From Bisporella sp. PMI_857 (lineage: Eukaryota > Ascomycota > Leotiomycetes > Helotiales > Helotiaceae), in assembly GCA_021307315.1 (NCBI GenBank), contig JAJSPD010000014.1, positions 558,001 through 622,000 on the forward strand: a stretch of DNA of 64,000 nucleotides, given 5' to 3'. A model generated the notes under the pieces. That model saw only the letters and a list, made by a program, of their open reading frames with translations. It searched no databases and was not told the DNA's origin. Below are positions 10,570-22,300 of the stretch, piece by piece (within the stretch, counting starts at the first letter, position 1; each line of letters opens with the position of its first letter). The position numbers and the translations under genes were made by a program.

Positions 10570-11711
10570 GAATCTCAGAATTAGCTTTCTCTCTCTCATG
10601 TTGGCGATGTGTGGTGGGTAAGAGTTCTAGATTAATTGCAATTTCGAATCTTCGCTCTCCCCTTCCGAGGATCAACTCTCCAACGATACCATTTTATTAA
10701 TAGCATAACAAGAAAATTTTCACTTGGCTAGATTATGCATGGTATCAAAGGCGCCGAGGCTTTATTCTTATCAACACTAGGAGTTCGCATTTCGAGTTCG
10801 CCACTACCTTAGGTTGAAATATCTGGTATCAACTAATACTTTCATACAGGCCTGAATAAACCATGGTGGAGGGTCTGTGCTTGTTGGTTGTTAGGGGCAA
10901 AATACTGTACACTTATTGGTGAATCTAGGATTATTCACCCTTGATGTAGATTTCTCCACTGTGGTTTATTTGGGACTCTACAAAAGTACGTACAAACTTG
11001 TAAATTATGGTAATTTTCATTGCCTGAGCGGGAACATGTCATTATCACCTTAGGTCAATTCAAACGCTGTATTCTAAGAGTGAATGTTACAGCTTCCCTT
11101 TACTATTTTATGTCCTACATTAATCCTGAAAATAGTTCAACGCCGTAGGCTCATACAGTTTTCCGGTGCTTTGTAGAAGTAGGTAACGAAGGCAGTACAG
11201 CCTGTGGTCAGTTCTAACCCAGAGCAGGATAGTCCCCCAACTTTCTGCAAGCCCCAAATTCTATTAAGTTTTCCCCAACTTGTCAAAACCCCAACGCCTC
11301 CACAGATTACCCTTGTTCCAAAATATCATTAACACGGTTGTATGTGCTGGCCACCATATGTTGCTGCTCAAGGATTTCGCTGAGCAGGCTTGGTATGCCA
11401 CGACTGGTCTTCCAAACCACTGGACAAACATACGCTATTACCACCAAAAACCTTAAAAGCTAATGGTTCTCTTTGTAGCATGCTCTTTCTCAGGGCCTAC
11501 TTTTCGCGATTGGTCCTCCCCACAAGTTTGCGTCGAATCGCCACCCCCACAAAGTAGCAAAATCTGGAGCCCCAATTCCAGTGCGGGCCTCATCCTTGTA
11601 TCGCCATCTCCCCAGGAATGTATTTAATCGAGCCTATCTACTCACGAAAGATTCTGAATGTCAGTCTATCTTTTCTGTTAACTTTTCAGAAATCAGATAA
11701 CAGGATTTACT
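10570..11711. other. Intergenic, no gene seen
   Basis: About 1.1 kb of AT-rich DNA lies between the dehydrogenase and the transporter. Only the transporter promoter is expected here. I found no long frame, tRNA or clear repeat. Confidence 0.5.
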
Positions 11712-13350
11712 ATGGATGTCGTTCAGAAAAGTCCCTCCTTCGATCATGTTGAACGTCCTAATATGACACATGATTCGGATATAAAACTTGACGTGGAAGC
11801 ATCAGAGGAGATTAATGATGCATGGCTTCGACAAGAGAGGAGCTTAGTACGAAAACTAGACTTAACCTTGATGCCCATAATTTGGGTCCTTTATCTCTTC
11901 AACTACCTGGACCGCAACAATATAGCGTATGGTTCCTACACTTGATATATTTCAAGCCCTAGCTAACGGATCTTTGTACTAGGCAAGCAAAGTTGAACAG
12001 CTTTGAAGATGACCTAGGGCTTGTGGGCAACCAATTCAATATCGCTGTATCCATCCTGAACGTCGGGTAGCTTTCCCAATTTCTTGCTTGGGCTACGGAC
12101 CACTGATGAAATGCCAGATATGTCCTTATGCAGATTCCCAGCAACATGATTCTTACACGCGTACGGCCATCTTTGTATATCCCATTGTGGGTTTGTGTGT
12201 GGTCCTGCCTTTCGGCCGGGACCGCTGGGGTACACAACTTTCAAGGCATCGTCGCTGTTCGATTCTTTCTAGGAATAGCGGAGGCGCCGTTCTTCCCAGG
12301 AGCATTCTACTTGCTCTCATGCTGGTACACAAAGAAAGAGCTTGCGCTCCGGACGGCTGTCTTATATTCCGGTCTCGTGTTAGCCACCGCAGTTTCAGGA
12401 CTTCTTGCCGCTGGTATATTTGCTGGGCTCGACCAAGTCCGCGGCCTTGCCGGGTGGCGTTGGCTTTTCATTCTTGAGGGTGCCGGAAGTTTCGCTGCCG
12501 GATTGGTTGCAATTTTTTTCTTGCCAGATTTTCCGGCTTCAACAACTGGTTCTACCACATGGCTGCTCACGCCTGAAGAACGACAGATTGCGATCCAAAG
12601 AATCGAGCGCGACCAGGTATCTAACCAGGAATCAAACCACTCAATTTGGTATGGTTTGAGAGCAGCAGCAAGCGATTACCGTGTCTGGGTTATTGTAAGG
12701 TTTCTTGATAACAATTGTTACGAGATAGTGACTGACTATACGTCTTGCTTTAGGCATTTATTTTGTGCAGCAATCATACAGCTTATGGTTTCAATAACTT
12801 TTTTCCAACCATCACTAAAGGGTTTAACCTTGGCAACCGAACGGTCACCCTGCTTCTCACCTCGCCACCTTACCTCCTTGGCGCTGTTATATCATTCTGC
12901 GTTGCGTATTCCAGTGACCGAAACAAGGAACGTGGCTGGCACATTGCAGTGCCTATGGGTGTTGCCGCTGTCGGTTTCATCATCTCTGTTGCAACACTTC
13001 ATAATAGTGCTCGGTATTTCGCATCCTTTTTATACATCTCTGGCTGTTTCTCTGCAAACGCTCTAGTCTATAGTTGGGGCTCTACATCTGTTAGTCAAAC
13101 AAGTGAAAAACGAGCTTGCGCTATGGCCATTATAAATGTCGTGGGGCAATTTGGCAATATCTGGAGCCCATACTTCTTCTCCCCATCGGACTCACCAAGA
13201 TACCTGCAGGCTATGCTCTTAATGATGAGCTTTTCGATTCTCAGCGTGATCGGCTGCATGGTTATGAAGTTGATACTAAGGAAGGATAATAAGAGAATTC
13301 TCAAGGCATTTGAGGGTACTGGAAGAACTCCAGTCTTGTACACGCTATGA
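11712..13350 (+). CDS. MFS transporter, anion:cation symporter (Dal5/TNA1-like)
   Basis: There are four exons: 11712-11926, 11983-12066, 12118-12694 and 12754-13350 (introns 56, 51 and 59 nt), 490 residues with about twelve hydrophobic segments. The start 'RKLDLTLMPIIWVLYLFNYLDRNNIA' is the hallmark of the allantoate/nicotinate permease group. 'SILNVGYVLMQIPSNMILTRVRPS' and 'RFFLGIAEAPFFPG' follow, then 'GWRWLFILEG' and the long central loop with 'LLTPEERQIAIQRI'. Members import small carboxylates, vitamins and ureides with protons at the plasma membrane. It closes the catabolic set and probably brings in its substrate or a hydroxy-acid form; that assignment is from context. Confidence 0.92.
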
Positions 13351-14808
13351 GATGGTTCTAATGTCAGACAGCTGAGGGGAAATCTACGTATGAACACGGA
13401 AGAAGCCATCCAAGCCTAGCAATAATAGTACTGACCATAAGAATTTGTTCCATAATTGAATAAATATAACCTCAGGAACAGGAACGTCATCATTATCTAA
13501 CTATTCACTAAATGGAAACATATAGAGTTAGGGGAGACTCTAACAATTATTGCCTGTTGGACGACTACTTTAGAATTTATGCGTTTCAAGTCACTTTAGC
13601 ATTGCTAGTGTCTGTGGTATGTCTTTAAATTTAAATAGAATAATGATTAGTCTTGCATAGCGATTACTATTGCTAATTAAGCTAGCATGAGAGAAGGATA
13701 AGCAGTTCCACCGCATGGTATCCCCTAACGGTATTGCAATATGCTGGGATGCGAATTGAGGCGCCGTTTCTAAACCTTCCTGATCAGCCGTAAACAAATT
13801 GTTTAATTGCTTCAGGCTCCTCCGCATTAGCGATCTTGTTCTTGTTTATTCAATTGCGCAGTCAATGTGGCTCGCTCGGGAGGGTGCGTGCGTTCTTTGC
13901 TCGAAGTCTTGTGAGGGTGTTGGGGCCATTCTTCGCAATGATTTCACACTGTGCCTGAATGAGCGATGAGGTTTGTGTATATATTGTAATTTGTCTGCTA
14001 CTAGATGCTAGATTGCTGCTAAGTACTGAGGCGTATGAAGTCTTCGAAGTAAAGGTGGATTGAATAAATTTTGCAATATTATTCGTCTCTAGAGTATAGC
14101 AGCTGCTGCATTCCCGGTTTCTGCGACTTCTTTGATGACTGCATTTGTGTCTTGACTAAGAGAAATTGCGTGTTGCGTTGTAACCGTGCCCTCTGCACGG
14201 ATGAGGCTGTCTCCTGAACTGTTGCCGCTGTTGTTCGTACCGTTGTCGTTGTTGTTTTCTTTAGGTCATTCTGGATTGTAGTAAAGTTTACGTAACTGTT
14301 TGTGGTCTGGTGCATTTTCAGATTTGGTAAGGATAACGCTCATGGCTGCAATCGTAGTCTTCACCAACGGGTAAGGACAGGGACTTTTTGGTTTTTTCCC
14401 CATCCCTTTCAAATCCCCGTATATAATCATTCAGGTATATATAGTCCTATACTCCTACCAAGGGAGGTATTAAATTCGAGCATTTTCACACTATTCGTAC
14501 ATACAGAGAATATCCTGTTTCTGTGTCAAGGCTATTATTTGTATATCATAAATCAAATTATTTAACACACTAGCCTTGGAGGGAGAGAGGAAAGTGGGGT
14601 TCATCATGTATATTTAACGTACAATAGAAAGATTTAAAGATAGATGCGGAATTATGATGTCGAATTATGATCTTCTTTTTAAAATATATATTAAAACAGT
14701 TTAAGTCTATGCATTCTCCATACCTCTCAACATTATAACAGAAGTTAAATCAGAGATATGTTTTAATAATCACCAAGGCTAGCCCAAGCCACGGAACAAA
14801 CCCCCTAG
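13351..14808. other. AT-rich gene-poor region
   Basis: The sequence is AT-rich with many stops in all frames. Short frames on the minus strand (13,591-13,827 and 14,079-14,315) have low-complexity translations rich in Thr and show no family I know. I regard the stretch as non-coding, possibly decayed repeat DNA. Confidence 0.45.
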
Positions 14809-15255
14809 TCATAGGCTGACAATGCTGGCTGATACAGTACTATTATCACCAAAAATCCCTGTATCCAAAATATACAAACTATTTCGACTAAGGATTGTCC
14901 TTTCAAATGCCGCTGACGAATTCTGAGACAGAAGAGTGGAATTGGCTATAACTCTGGCTGCTTTCCTTAGAATATCTACCTCAACTAGTGCATTCTGTCC
15001 ATTCTGTCCATTCGATGTAATTTGGTTATGCCAATGTGGCCGGATCACCCTCATCAATGCCAATATGACCGCGGATCTTAGATGATACGCTATATCTATC
15101 CTGCTCGAATTTAGGAATTGAGCAAATGAGCGACACCAAATGTTGGCAGGCAAGCAACCATGCGTAGACATCAAACGCATTCTCTGTAGCTCGTCAATAG
15201 CAGTACAAGCAGCAAAGGCGATCCTCAGAACAAGACTGCTAAAGTATTTCCGGGC
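14809..15255 (-). pseudogene. Open-frame relic, unknown
   Basis: A minus-strand frame stays open from about 15,255 to a stop at 14,809, with the first Met at 15,180. It extends upstream of that Met without a start and reads like real protein ('[20 protein letters not shown]', then '[13 protein letters not shown]'). I cannot name the family. It borders AT-rich DNA and the repeat copy, so it is probably a gene fragment left after repeat activity. Confidence 0.3.
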
Positions 15256-15431
15256 AGTCCATCTACCGTACTAATTTTTCTGCGTGTTTTGATTTCGGCA
15301 GTGCTTTTTTTGTAAGTTGTTACAACTTTTTGGTACTTTTTGTTAAAAATAGTAATAAAGTATAAAACTTTTTGTATTGGTTTATTAAAAATTTAAATTA
15401 GTAAAGCTTTTCAAATATATATATTAAAATT

Positions 15432-15442
15432 GGGGGGGGGGG
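15432..15442 (+). repeat. Poly-G tract (11 G)
   Basis: A run of eleven G lies just upstream of the right repeat copy, in otherwise AT-rich sequence. Confidence 0.9.
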
Positions 15443-15469
15443 ACAAAGGTGTAGTGTAAAAAAAGCCTT

Positions 15470-15990
15470 GTTTTTTAACTCGCTGTATTATCCGTTGGAT
15501 TAGAGATAAGCAACAAGTGCGACTTAATAATGCTATTCAATTCCATAAAGTCGAGCTTGCTATCCTATATTTCTTTCAACAAGGCCACTACTTCACCTAG
15601 TTCAAATATAATTTCCAACAAACCTTAATGTTAACCGAAGTTCCGTGACAAATCACACACATACACTTTGTGGATTAAGCCACTGTAAAACGCACTTCTG
15701 AAGTAGCAAAAGTAAAAATTGTAACTTCTTCTTCAGGCTTACCGCTTTTCTCAACTCCTTTCACAGAAGAAGAAAATGGATTCCTTTCCACCCATCGACC
15801 AAGCTATGTGCTCACCACAACGACAAGGTATACATGATTCAGAATTCCTTCGCACGGTTCGGATGGATTTGAAGACGGTCGACCGTGTCAGCAGAGGATA
15901 CCGGCGCCCAAATACCTGGGGATTCACCATATATCGCACCGTATATACATCTTCGTCGGACCCTTTGTTGTAGGAAGCACTGCACCGTAT
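15470..15990 (+). repeat. Dispersed repeat, right copy
   Basis: This is the counterpart of the repeat at 150-633, in the same orientation. The shared part covers about 300 bases of leader plus the 5' part of the pseudogene that starts at 15,776. Differences between copies are frequent and many are C/T or G/A, as expected after repeat-induced point mutation, though I have not counted them. The two copies bracket the whole catabolic gene set. Confidence 0.75.
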
Positions 15991-16507
15991 CCGTGCCTAC
16001 GTCGAAGTTTTCGCGAATGGTGACCTGACGCGTCGGCCACTCCCCAGAGAGCAGCCACTTGACCGCGCACCGAACGCGGAACTTATACGTCGATTCCAAA
16101 ACGATGTAATTGAAGATGTGGGCCTTTTAGACGGTGCGAGTGTTGCAGACGTCGCCGCGCATTTTGAGCAGTGGGTGAGTGATCATATGGATCATTATAC
16201 ACTCAACCGGTGATTCCACGCATGCATGATGATAGACCAGGAGGTTTTGGATCAGATCGCGCAGCTTCCTGATCCGCCGGATTCCTCGAAGGAGAAGTGG
16301 TATCGGTGGGTCAAGATTGTCACGAGATGGCATCCTGAACCGGGTGCCGTTCCAGGAACGACCGCTTACGACCGTGGCCCGTATTGGTTTCGTTGTGGTG
16401 TGCCTAAACTGGCAGACTTTTGGCTGGCAGCGATTGACATAGAGATCGATCAGTTTGGAGAGCTGGACGAGAAGGACGGAATTATCAGCTACGTAGGCAG
16501 GAGGTGA
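15776..16507 (+). pseudogene. Repeat-associated fungal hypothetical gene, two in-frame stops
   Basis: One frame of 244 codons runs from ATG 15,776 to TGA 16,507 and is interrupted only by TAG at 15,971 and a TGA near 16,211; there is no frameshift. Readable parts include 'FLRTVRMDLKTVDRVSRGY', 'NTWGFTIYRTVYTSSSDPL', 'RFQNDVIEDVGLLDGASV' and 'HACMMIDQEVLDQIAQLPDP', then 'GPYWFRCGVPKLADFW'. I recognise this as a multicopy hypothetical family of filamentous fungi of unknown function. Both stops can arise from single C-to-T changes (CAG to TAG, CGA to TGA), in line with RIP or decay. It is the intact-length partner of the truncated copy at 445-633. Confidence 0.8.
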
Positions 16508-16619
16508 TGATGCTACACATATTATCCACTGAAGCCAAAAAGGTGATAACCTCTAGAAGTAGAGTTTCATCTTTATACTGTAATTGATAATACTTGGCTA
16601 AGGCCACTCTATTTCAGCG

Positions 16620-17021
16620 TCTGGTTCCCTCCCCCAATAACCCACCTTTCACCATACCACCGCGACGCCCTACCAGCGAAGGGCGTCGCAGCCTTTCTCC
16701 GAGATGATGGGTCTTGAATCGGCTGCGTCAAGTCGGCATGTTTGCTTGTCTGTGCGGCTGATTGGCGGCCGCGACGCTTCTGGAGCTGGGGAAGAACATC
16801 GAGCGCCTTACTTTATATCACTACCCGCTGCGGAGCTCCATGGGACTTTGCCCACGAGCGAGAAGGTGGTGGGTAATCATGATATCGTGTTTATCACGGG
16901 CAGGGAGTGGGACTAGTGGAAGCGCGAGGTCAAGCATAGGTTTGACACGCTGGCTGAGATATGCAGTTCATCGTCAGAAAAGCCCCAAGTGGCAGTCATT
17001 TGGGGTATTAGGCACTTTTAA
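16620..17021 (+). pseudogene. Broken gene fragment, unknown (F-box-like C terminus?)
   Basis: The frame from 16,704 ('GGRDASGAGEEHRAPYF', then 'SEKVVGNHDIVFITGREWD') meets a TAG at 16,914. It continues in the same frame as 'WKREVKHRFDTLAEIC' and 'EKPQVAVIWGIRHF' to TAA at 17,019-17,021. A second frame upstream, 'YHRDALPAKGVAAFLRDDG', probably belongs to the same lost gene. This looks like a decayed gene with one stop and at least one frameshift. The C terminus resembles F-box-type fungal proteins only loosely. A perfect 10-base inverted repeat (gcgacgccct / agggcgtcgc) lies at about 16,669-16,696. Confidence 0.4.
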
Positions 17022-17232
17022 GCTACACGGAGATATCTACGAGCACGCTACTGCTACTGTATTTCCTCACATAGCATCGTTGCTATTGCTGTTGTAAGTA
17101 ATAAACCTACGCTCAAATATGAAGGATATCGCTTTAATAACATAGTACAAAGCCTAACGGATTATTACTACTTCAAGAAAACCATGGTACCAGCTCTCAT
17201 GCATAAGGGGATCTATGCTATCCTTTGCCCCG

Positions 17233-18423
17233 TCACCAAGGTTGCAAAGTCGGAAGCCCATCAGCAACCAGCTGTTTATTCACCTCCTCGGTCGTATTAT
17301 CCCACAACCCCTTCACCTGCCGCTCGTCCGCCGCAACCGGATTCGGCGGCGTGACCTTCCCGACAGGTAGCAAGAACCTGCCCTTGTACCTCTCCGAATT
17401 GCGCCGGACCTCCGTGGCGGTCGCGGCAAAGAGAGGCGACACGGCGCCTTGCTCCGGCTTGAGGAAGAGCAGGCGCGCCATGAACCTCACCAGCGCGGTG
17501 TTAGTGTTCATGACACCTTCGGTGGCGACCTCGCCGGGGTGCACGGCGATAGAGAGGATGGGCAGGTGCTGGGCATCGAGGCGGCGCTGCAGCTCCTGCG
17601 CGAACAGGAAGTTCGCGGCCTTGGACACCGCGTAGCGGATCATGTCGAAGCCAAAGACGAAGCGCCCAAGGTACCGCCATTGCCAGGGATACGAGGAGAC
17701 GGGCTCGACGAGGCCGGCGGGCGAGTCGAAGTTAAACTTGAAGCTGCTGGGCAGCATGCCGACTTGGGCAGTGGAATTGAGGTTTACGATACGCACGTCG
17801 GCATCTGCATGGGTCAAGGCGTTCTTGAGAAGGGGCAAGATGCGGTTGGCAAAGACGAACGGCCCGATGTGGCTGACGGTGTTAGCAGGGTGTCAGAATA
17901 TGTCCGAGGGAAGCTCATACTTTACTGCCATATGGTATTCCCACCTGCCAACAAGTTCGGTAGACGACGTCGCAGCCCCAGCATTGTTAACTAAACAAAC
18001 AGCCATGTTAGCAAAGACACATACGCCAGGGAGAGGACCTAGAACATACTTAGAATGTCCACCTTGGTTTCCTTTTTCTTTAGCTCATCGGCTGCAGCGG
18101 TGATGCTCTTCAGATCAGAAATGTCCAGGCGCAGCCATTCAAGCTTTCCTAGGTTGATGTCCGGGCTGCTGGCTTGTAGAGCCTCCCGCGTTTTCTGAGC
18201 CTTTGCCTCGGACCGCGTCGTATAGTATACCTTTGCCCCATGTAAAGCAAGAAGCTTGACGATTGCGAAACCTATCCCGCTGCTAGAAATTTAAGTCTTC
18301 TATTAGTGTCTCTATCTGAATCCCATCAGATGATATTCCATGAACATACTTGGCACCTGTCACCACGGCAACTTTCCCGTGGAGATCGGGCATGTCTCCC
18401 AACGGATCCCATGGTTTCGACAT
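17233..18423 (-). CDS. Short-chain dehydrogenase/reductase (retinol-dehydrogenase-like)
   Basis: There are four exons: 18423-18350, 18282-18050, 17990-17921 and 17872-17233 (introns 67, 59 and 48 nt), 338 residues. The cofactor loop TGxxxGxG is 'VVTGANSGIGF', split by the first intron. 'NNAGAAT' follows the second intron. The third junction restores 'EYHMAVNHIGPFVFANRILP'. The catalytic Ser lies in 'IVNLNSTAQ' and the YxxxK pair is 'RYAVSKAANFLFAQEL'; 'SIAVHPGEVATEG' follows. It is a classical SDR of the WWOX/retinol-dehydrogenase type that uses NADP(H). Its substrate is unknown. It lies beyond the right repeat copy, so membership of the catabolic set is doubtful. Confidence 0.88.
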
Positions 18424-19342
18424 GAGTGAAGTTGAGCTGGTTGAGTCAATTCAATATTATTTCCTCTCCGTAGCGGTAATAATAAGTATGCGACTTTTTT
18501 TATGGCGGCAGACCGAGTGTGAACCTTTTTTGCTATAAAGCACGCGATTGTACTTGCAAGAGATGATCGAGATCCAACGCTGAAGATAATTGGATCTCAT
18601 AAGAGGACCGATTTGGTATTCTTATATACATCGCAGTACAGATAATCTACTAAGTTACAGATACACTTCCGCACCACCTCCGCACTTCCGCATTGAATCG
18701 GCGTAGTCGATAAAGTTCAAGAGGTGGGCTCTAAGCCTAAACTGGACCGGACCCGGGAAGAGTCCTTAGGATCGGAAACAAGAAGGATCCGGCCGATCCG
18801 GCCAACCCTGCCTTGAATAGATCGACAGGAACACGCTTGGTGAGCTTCAAACAAGAAAAATATGAATACTACTCTCGTTCTCTCTTCTCTTGCATATTGT
18901 AATCGTTCCCAGTAAGTTTTCGCTAAAATAAACTCCACGTTGGCATTTCCTAAAGTGTCTTAACTGATTTTCTTCGTGTAATATAGATGGATCTCCCAGT
19001 ACTAAGGAGAGGTGCTTCTCTACAAAGCAAACCCCTTCGAATACACGTGATGCGAAAAAGGAGCAGAAGAAATGGGATTACGCCACCGTCATATATACTC
19101 TATTCGGATACTTGGCACCAGTGCAACGTGCTTGCCTTTTGCCTCACACTTCCTCATAACCCGTAAGCAGTCCAATCCTCTAATCTAGGTAGGTATCATC
19201 TATCCTTATCCAACGGCTTGGAATCCTTAAATATGCTTGCCTGTACTGCGGTCCGATGCTAAAACCAAAACGCCAAACGACACTGGTATCTCCCCGTGCC
19301 CCAAAAATATAAATGCTAACTCCAAACTCCATGCTATGCACC
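18424..19342. other. Intergenic, no gene seen
   Basis: About 0.9 kb separates the SDR start and the histidine-kinase stop. A GC-rich patch with repeated 'ccgg'/'ggatcc' words lies at about 18,740-18,810. No coding frame or tRNA fold is supported. Confidence 0.45.
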
Positions 19343-22300
19343 CTAATGCAAATCACCAGATCTTGGTGAGGAAGTTATGGTAGGTAAAGATTCAGAGGAC
19401 CGTGAAGGTGGTGTGATGGAGTTCCTTGTTATCAGTTCTTCGATCTTAGGAATAAGTTCTGGGATTCTGAACGGTTTCGAGACGACGTCGTCCTACAACA
19501 ATTAGCCTTTTTCCAAATAATACACAAATTAAAAAAGACTTACTATTCCAGCAGCAATGGCGCTCTCGATCTGCTCCAGCCTTGCATTCGCTGTCACTGC
19601 AATAATGGGAACATGCCTCACGATCGTCTTATCTAACTCCAGCCCCCGAATTGTCCTCGCGCAGGTAAGCCCGTCCATTACTGGCATTTCTAGATCCATC
19701 AAGATCACTGCCAGTTCGTCACCATCGATTTCTCTTCCAGCCCAGAACTTTGAGCTTCTGAGAATATCAAGTGCTTCGCCGCCGTGATTTGCCACTTCCG
19801 TTATAAAGCCTATGTTGCGAAGTTGCTTTTGCAAAACCCTCTGATTCACAAGGTTATCTTCTACGATCAGAATTCTAAGCTTACTATAGTCGAGAATTCC
19901 AGTCGATGGAATGACGGGAGTAGTTGGTGTGTTGCTAGCCGCAGGATGACGTTTTCTACCTGTGGTATGGGACCTATAGAGGGCTTTGCCTGACGAATTG
20001 CGTCTACTTTCCAATGTCACGGAGCCCGTTGTCGCATTACTGGCTGTTCGTCGCAGAATTTTCACTGTCGTGGCGACCGGTGTATCTCGCGGCATTCCTA
20101 GAGCCCTTCGTGCTTTGACATAGAAAGCAAAGGTGCTACCAATTCCACTCTCGCTTGTCACGCCAATCTCGCCTCCTTGGAGTTCTGTTAATTCTCTAGA
20201 TATGAACAGTCCAAGACCAGAGCCGCCGTATTGAACCTTTCGTTGTTAGCAGTCAATATTTTCTTCGTCAAGTAATCTTACATGTGTTCGAGGTGAAGCT
20301 TGCTGGAAGCGCTGGAACAGCAAAGCCTTTTCGGATTCATCCAGACCTCTCCCTGTGTCTTGAACCGCAAATTTGAGATAGACGTTCTCTCCCTTTCCCC
20401 ATTCCTCTTCGTTAGTAGTGTCTTCAAACCTCTTTAGCCGAGTAGGAAAGTACGTAATGTCCGAATCGTCCTGATCAGGTCGTGCTATGCTCGCGCCGAT
20501 ACTGACCATTATGGTTCGCTTTTCTTGGCCGTTCGTAAACTTGATGGCATTCGTAGTCAGGTTTATAAGCACTTGTAGAAGTCTAGAAGGATCAAGTTTG
20601 ACCCAGTCTATATCCATATCCAAATACGACTTTTCCATGTGAAATTCCATGGCAATATCACTAGATTCGAGTTCTCCTTCAAACATTTTCAGTGCTCGCT
20701 GAACAACAGCAACCTAAATATCTTAGTACATGTCATCTACCTTTAGCATTTGAAACCTTACCGGCTGAACCGCAACGGGAGTTACGACTAGAAGTGCCGA
20801 ATCAAGCTTAGATAGCGTGAGAATATCATCCACAATGCGCTTCTGGTGCTGAGCACATAGAGAAATGGTGTGTGCCGCATCTATACTTCCGTTCAACAGA
20901 TCTAAAAGCTTTTGATCAAGCTTAGACTCGTCCTTGTCAACCTTGAATGTAGACAGAGTGGAGCTGATCTCATCTGCGCATTGCAGGATCGCAGATAATG
21001 GATTTCGCATTTCATGCCTGTAAATAGCGTCATTAGCACACTCCTGACTTTTCGTTCCCGATGTACTTGCGATGTCATATCAATAAAATTCTCCTGTTGT
21101 CGTTTCATCTCAATTGCCTCTTCCATCCTTCGTTTTTGGAAGTCCTCTGCCCATTTCTGCTGAGAAATATTCGTGATACTGCCAAAAACACTTTTAATAT
21201 TTCCTTCCCCATCTTTCTCAGGATAGGCACTCATCAGCACCCAGGTATTATGTCGACCCCCATGCGGATCCTGCCAGGGCGTCTTGAAGCGGAACTCGTG
21301 AGTTATGGGTTTCTTATTCAAGACGAGACTCTTCCAAACCTCATCCAGACTTTCGCGATCGTCTTCTTTCACGCTATCCATCCACGTATCGGCACTATTT
21401 TCTGCTCTAGGATGCCGCGAGATCTCCCACCATGTATCGTTGCTATACGATATCTTGCCATCAGAATTGGCAATGAACATACCAACCGGTGCAAACTCAG
21501 CCATTCTTGTGAACCTAGTTTCGCTCTCCACAGCCTCTTGGGTCCGGAGATTGAGCTGTTCACTAAGTTGTTGCCGATCGAGCGCAGCAAGCCGTGCCGC
21601 CTTCTGGCCTCTGCGGATCTCCTCCTCAAACAGCATTGCACTTGCCATTGAGGTCGCAAGCTGGCGACTCAGTAACTGTATAAACAGACTGTAGTCGTCG
21701 TCATAGGGTCTTCTGGGGTTGACACCAATGACTAGGAACCCAAGAATAGACTCTCCAGTGGTAGGATGAATGGGACAAACCACAACCGCTCGACATGGAT
21801 CACCGAATCCTCTCCACTCCATACCATCAATGAGATCAAATGACAATGTGCCATCCTCAGTCGTTAGATGAAGGGGATGAGACGTTTTCATTGATTCTCG
21901 TAGATATGGAGCAAAGCCTTCGACACTGGTTCTGAGATCCAAAGGACTAACCGCCGCCTGATGCCCTTCGGGGACTCCAAGAGTGCCTTCCAGAACACAT
22001 TGGGGAGCTTGTCCTAACGAGCCAGAATGTATGGAAGACATTTCACTATCAGAATCATCGCCAACCGAATAGAGAAGCGCAAAGGGAATGTCGTACTCGT
22101 TATATTCAAGTCCCTGAATAACTTGCCCCCAGAAACCCTTCACTTCTTTAGCAGCTGCAGTCCTCTCACCCACATCTCTAAGAGTAAGCATCCTCCTCTC
22201 TGCGATTTTTCGACGTGTTTTCTCAAATGAAGGATTATACAAACCAACGATTGAACCATCCTCGCCGATGAGGGGAATAATCGACCAAGAAAAATATGAC

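Noticed and set aside
17449..18103. Plus-strand frames of 153-181 codons
   Set aside because: Antisense to the SDR gene, which has full motifs and consistent splice sites.
20902..21694. Long plus-strand frames at 21,061-21,651 and 21,305-21,694
   Set aside because: They lie opposite the histidine-kinase exon 2, whose PAS and kinase motifs are clear; they are shadows.
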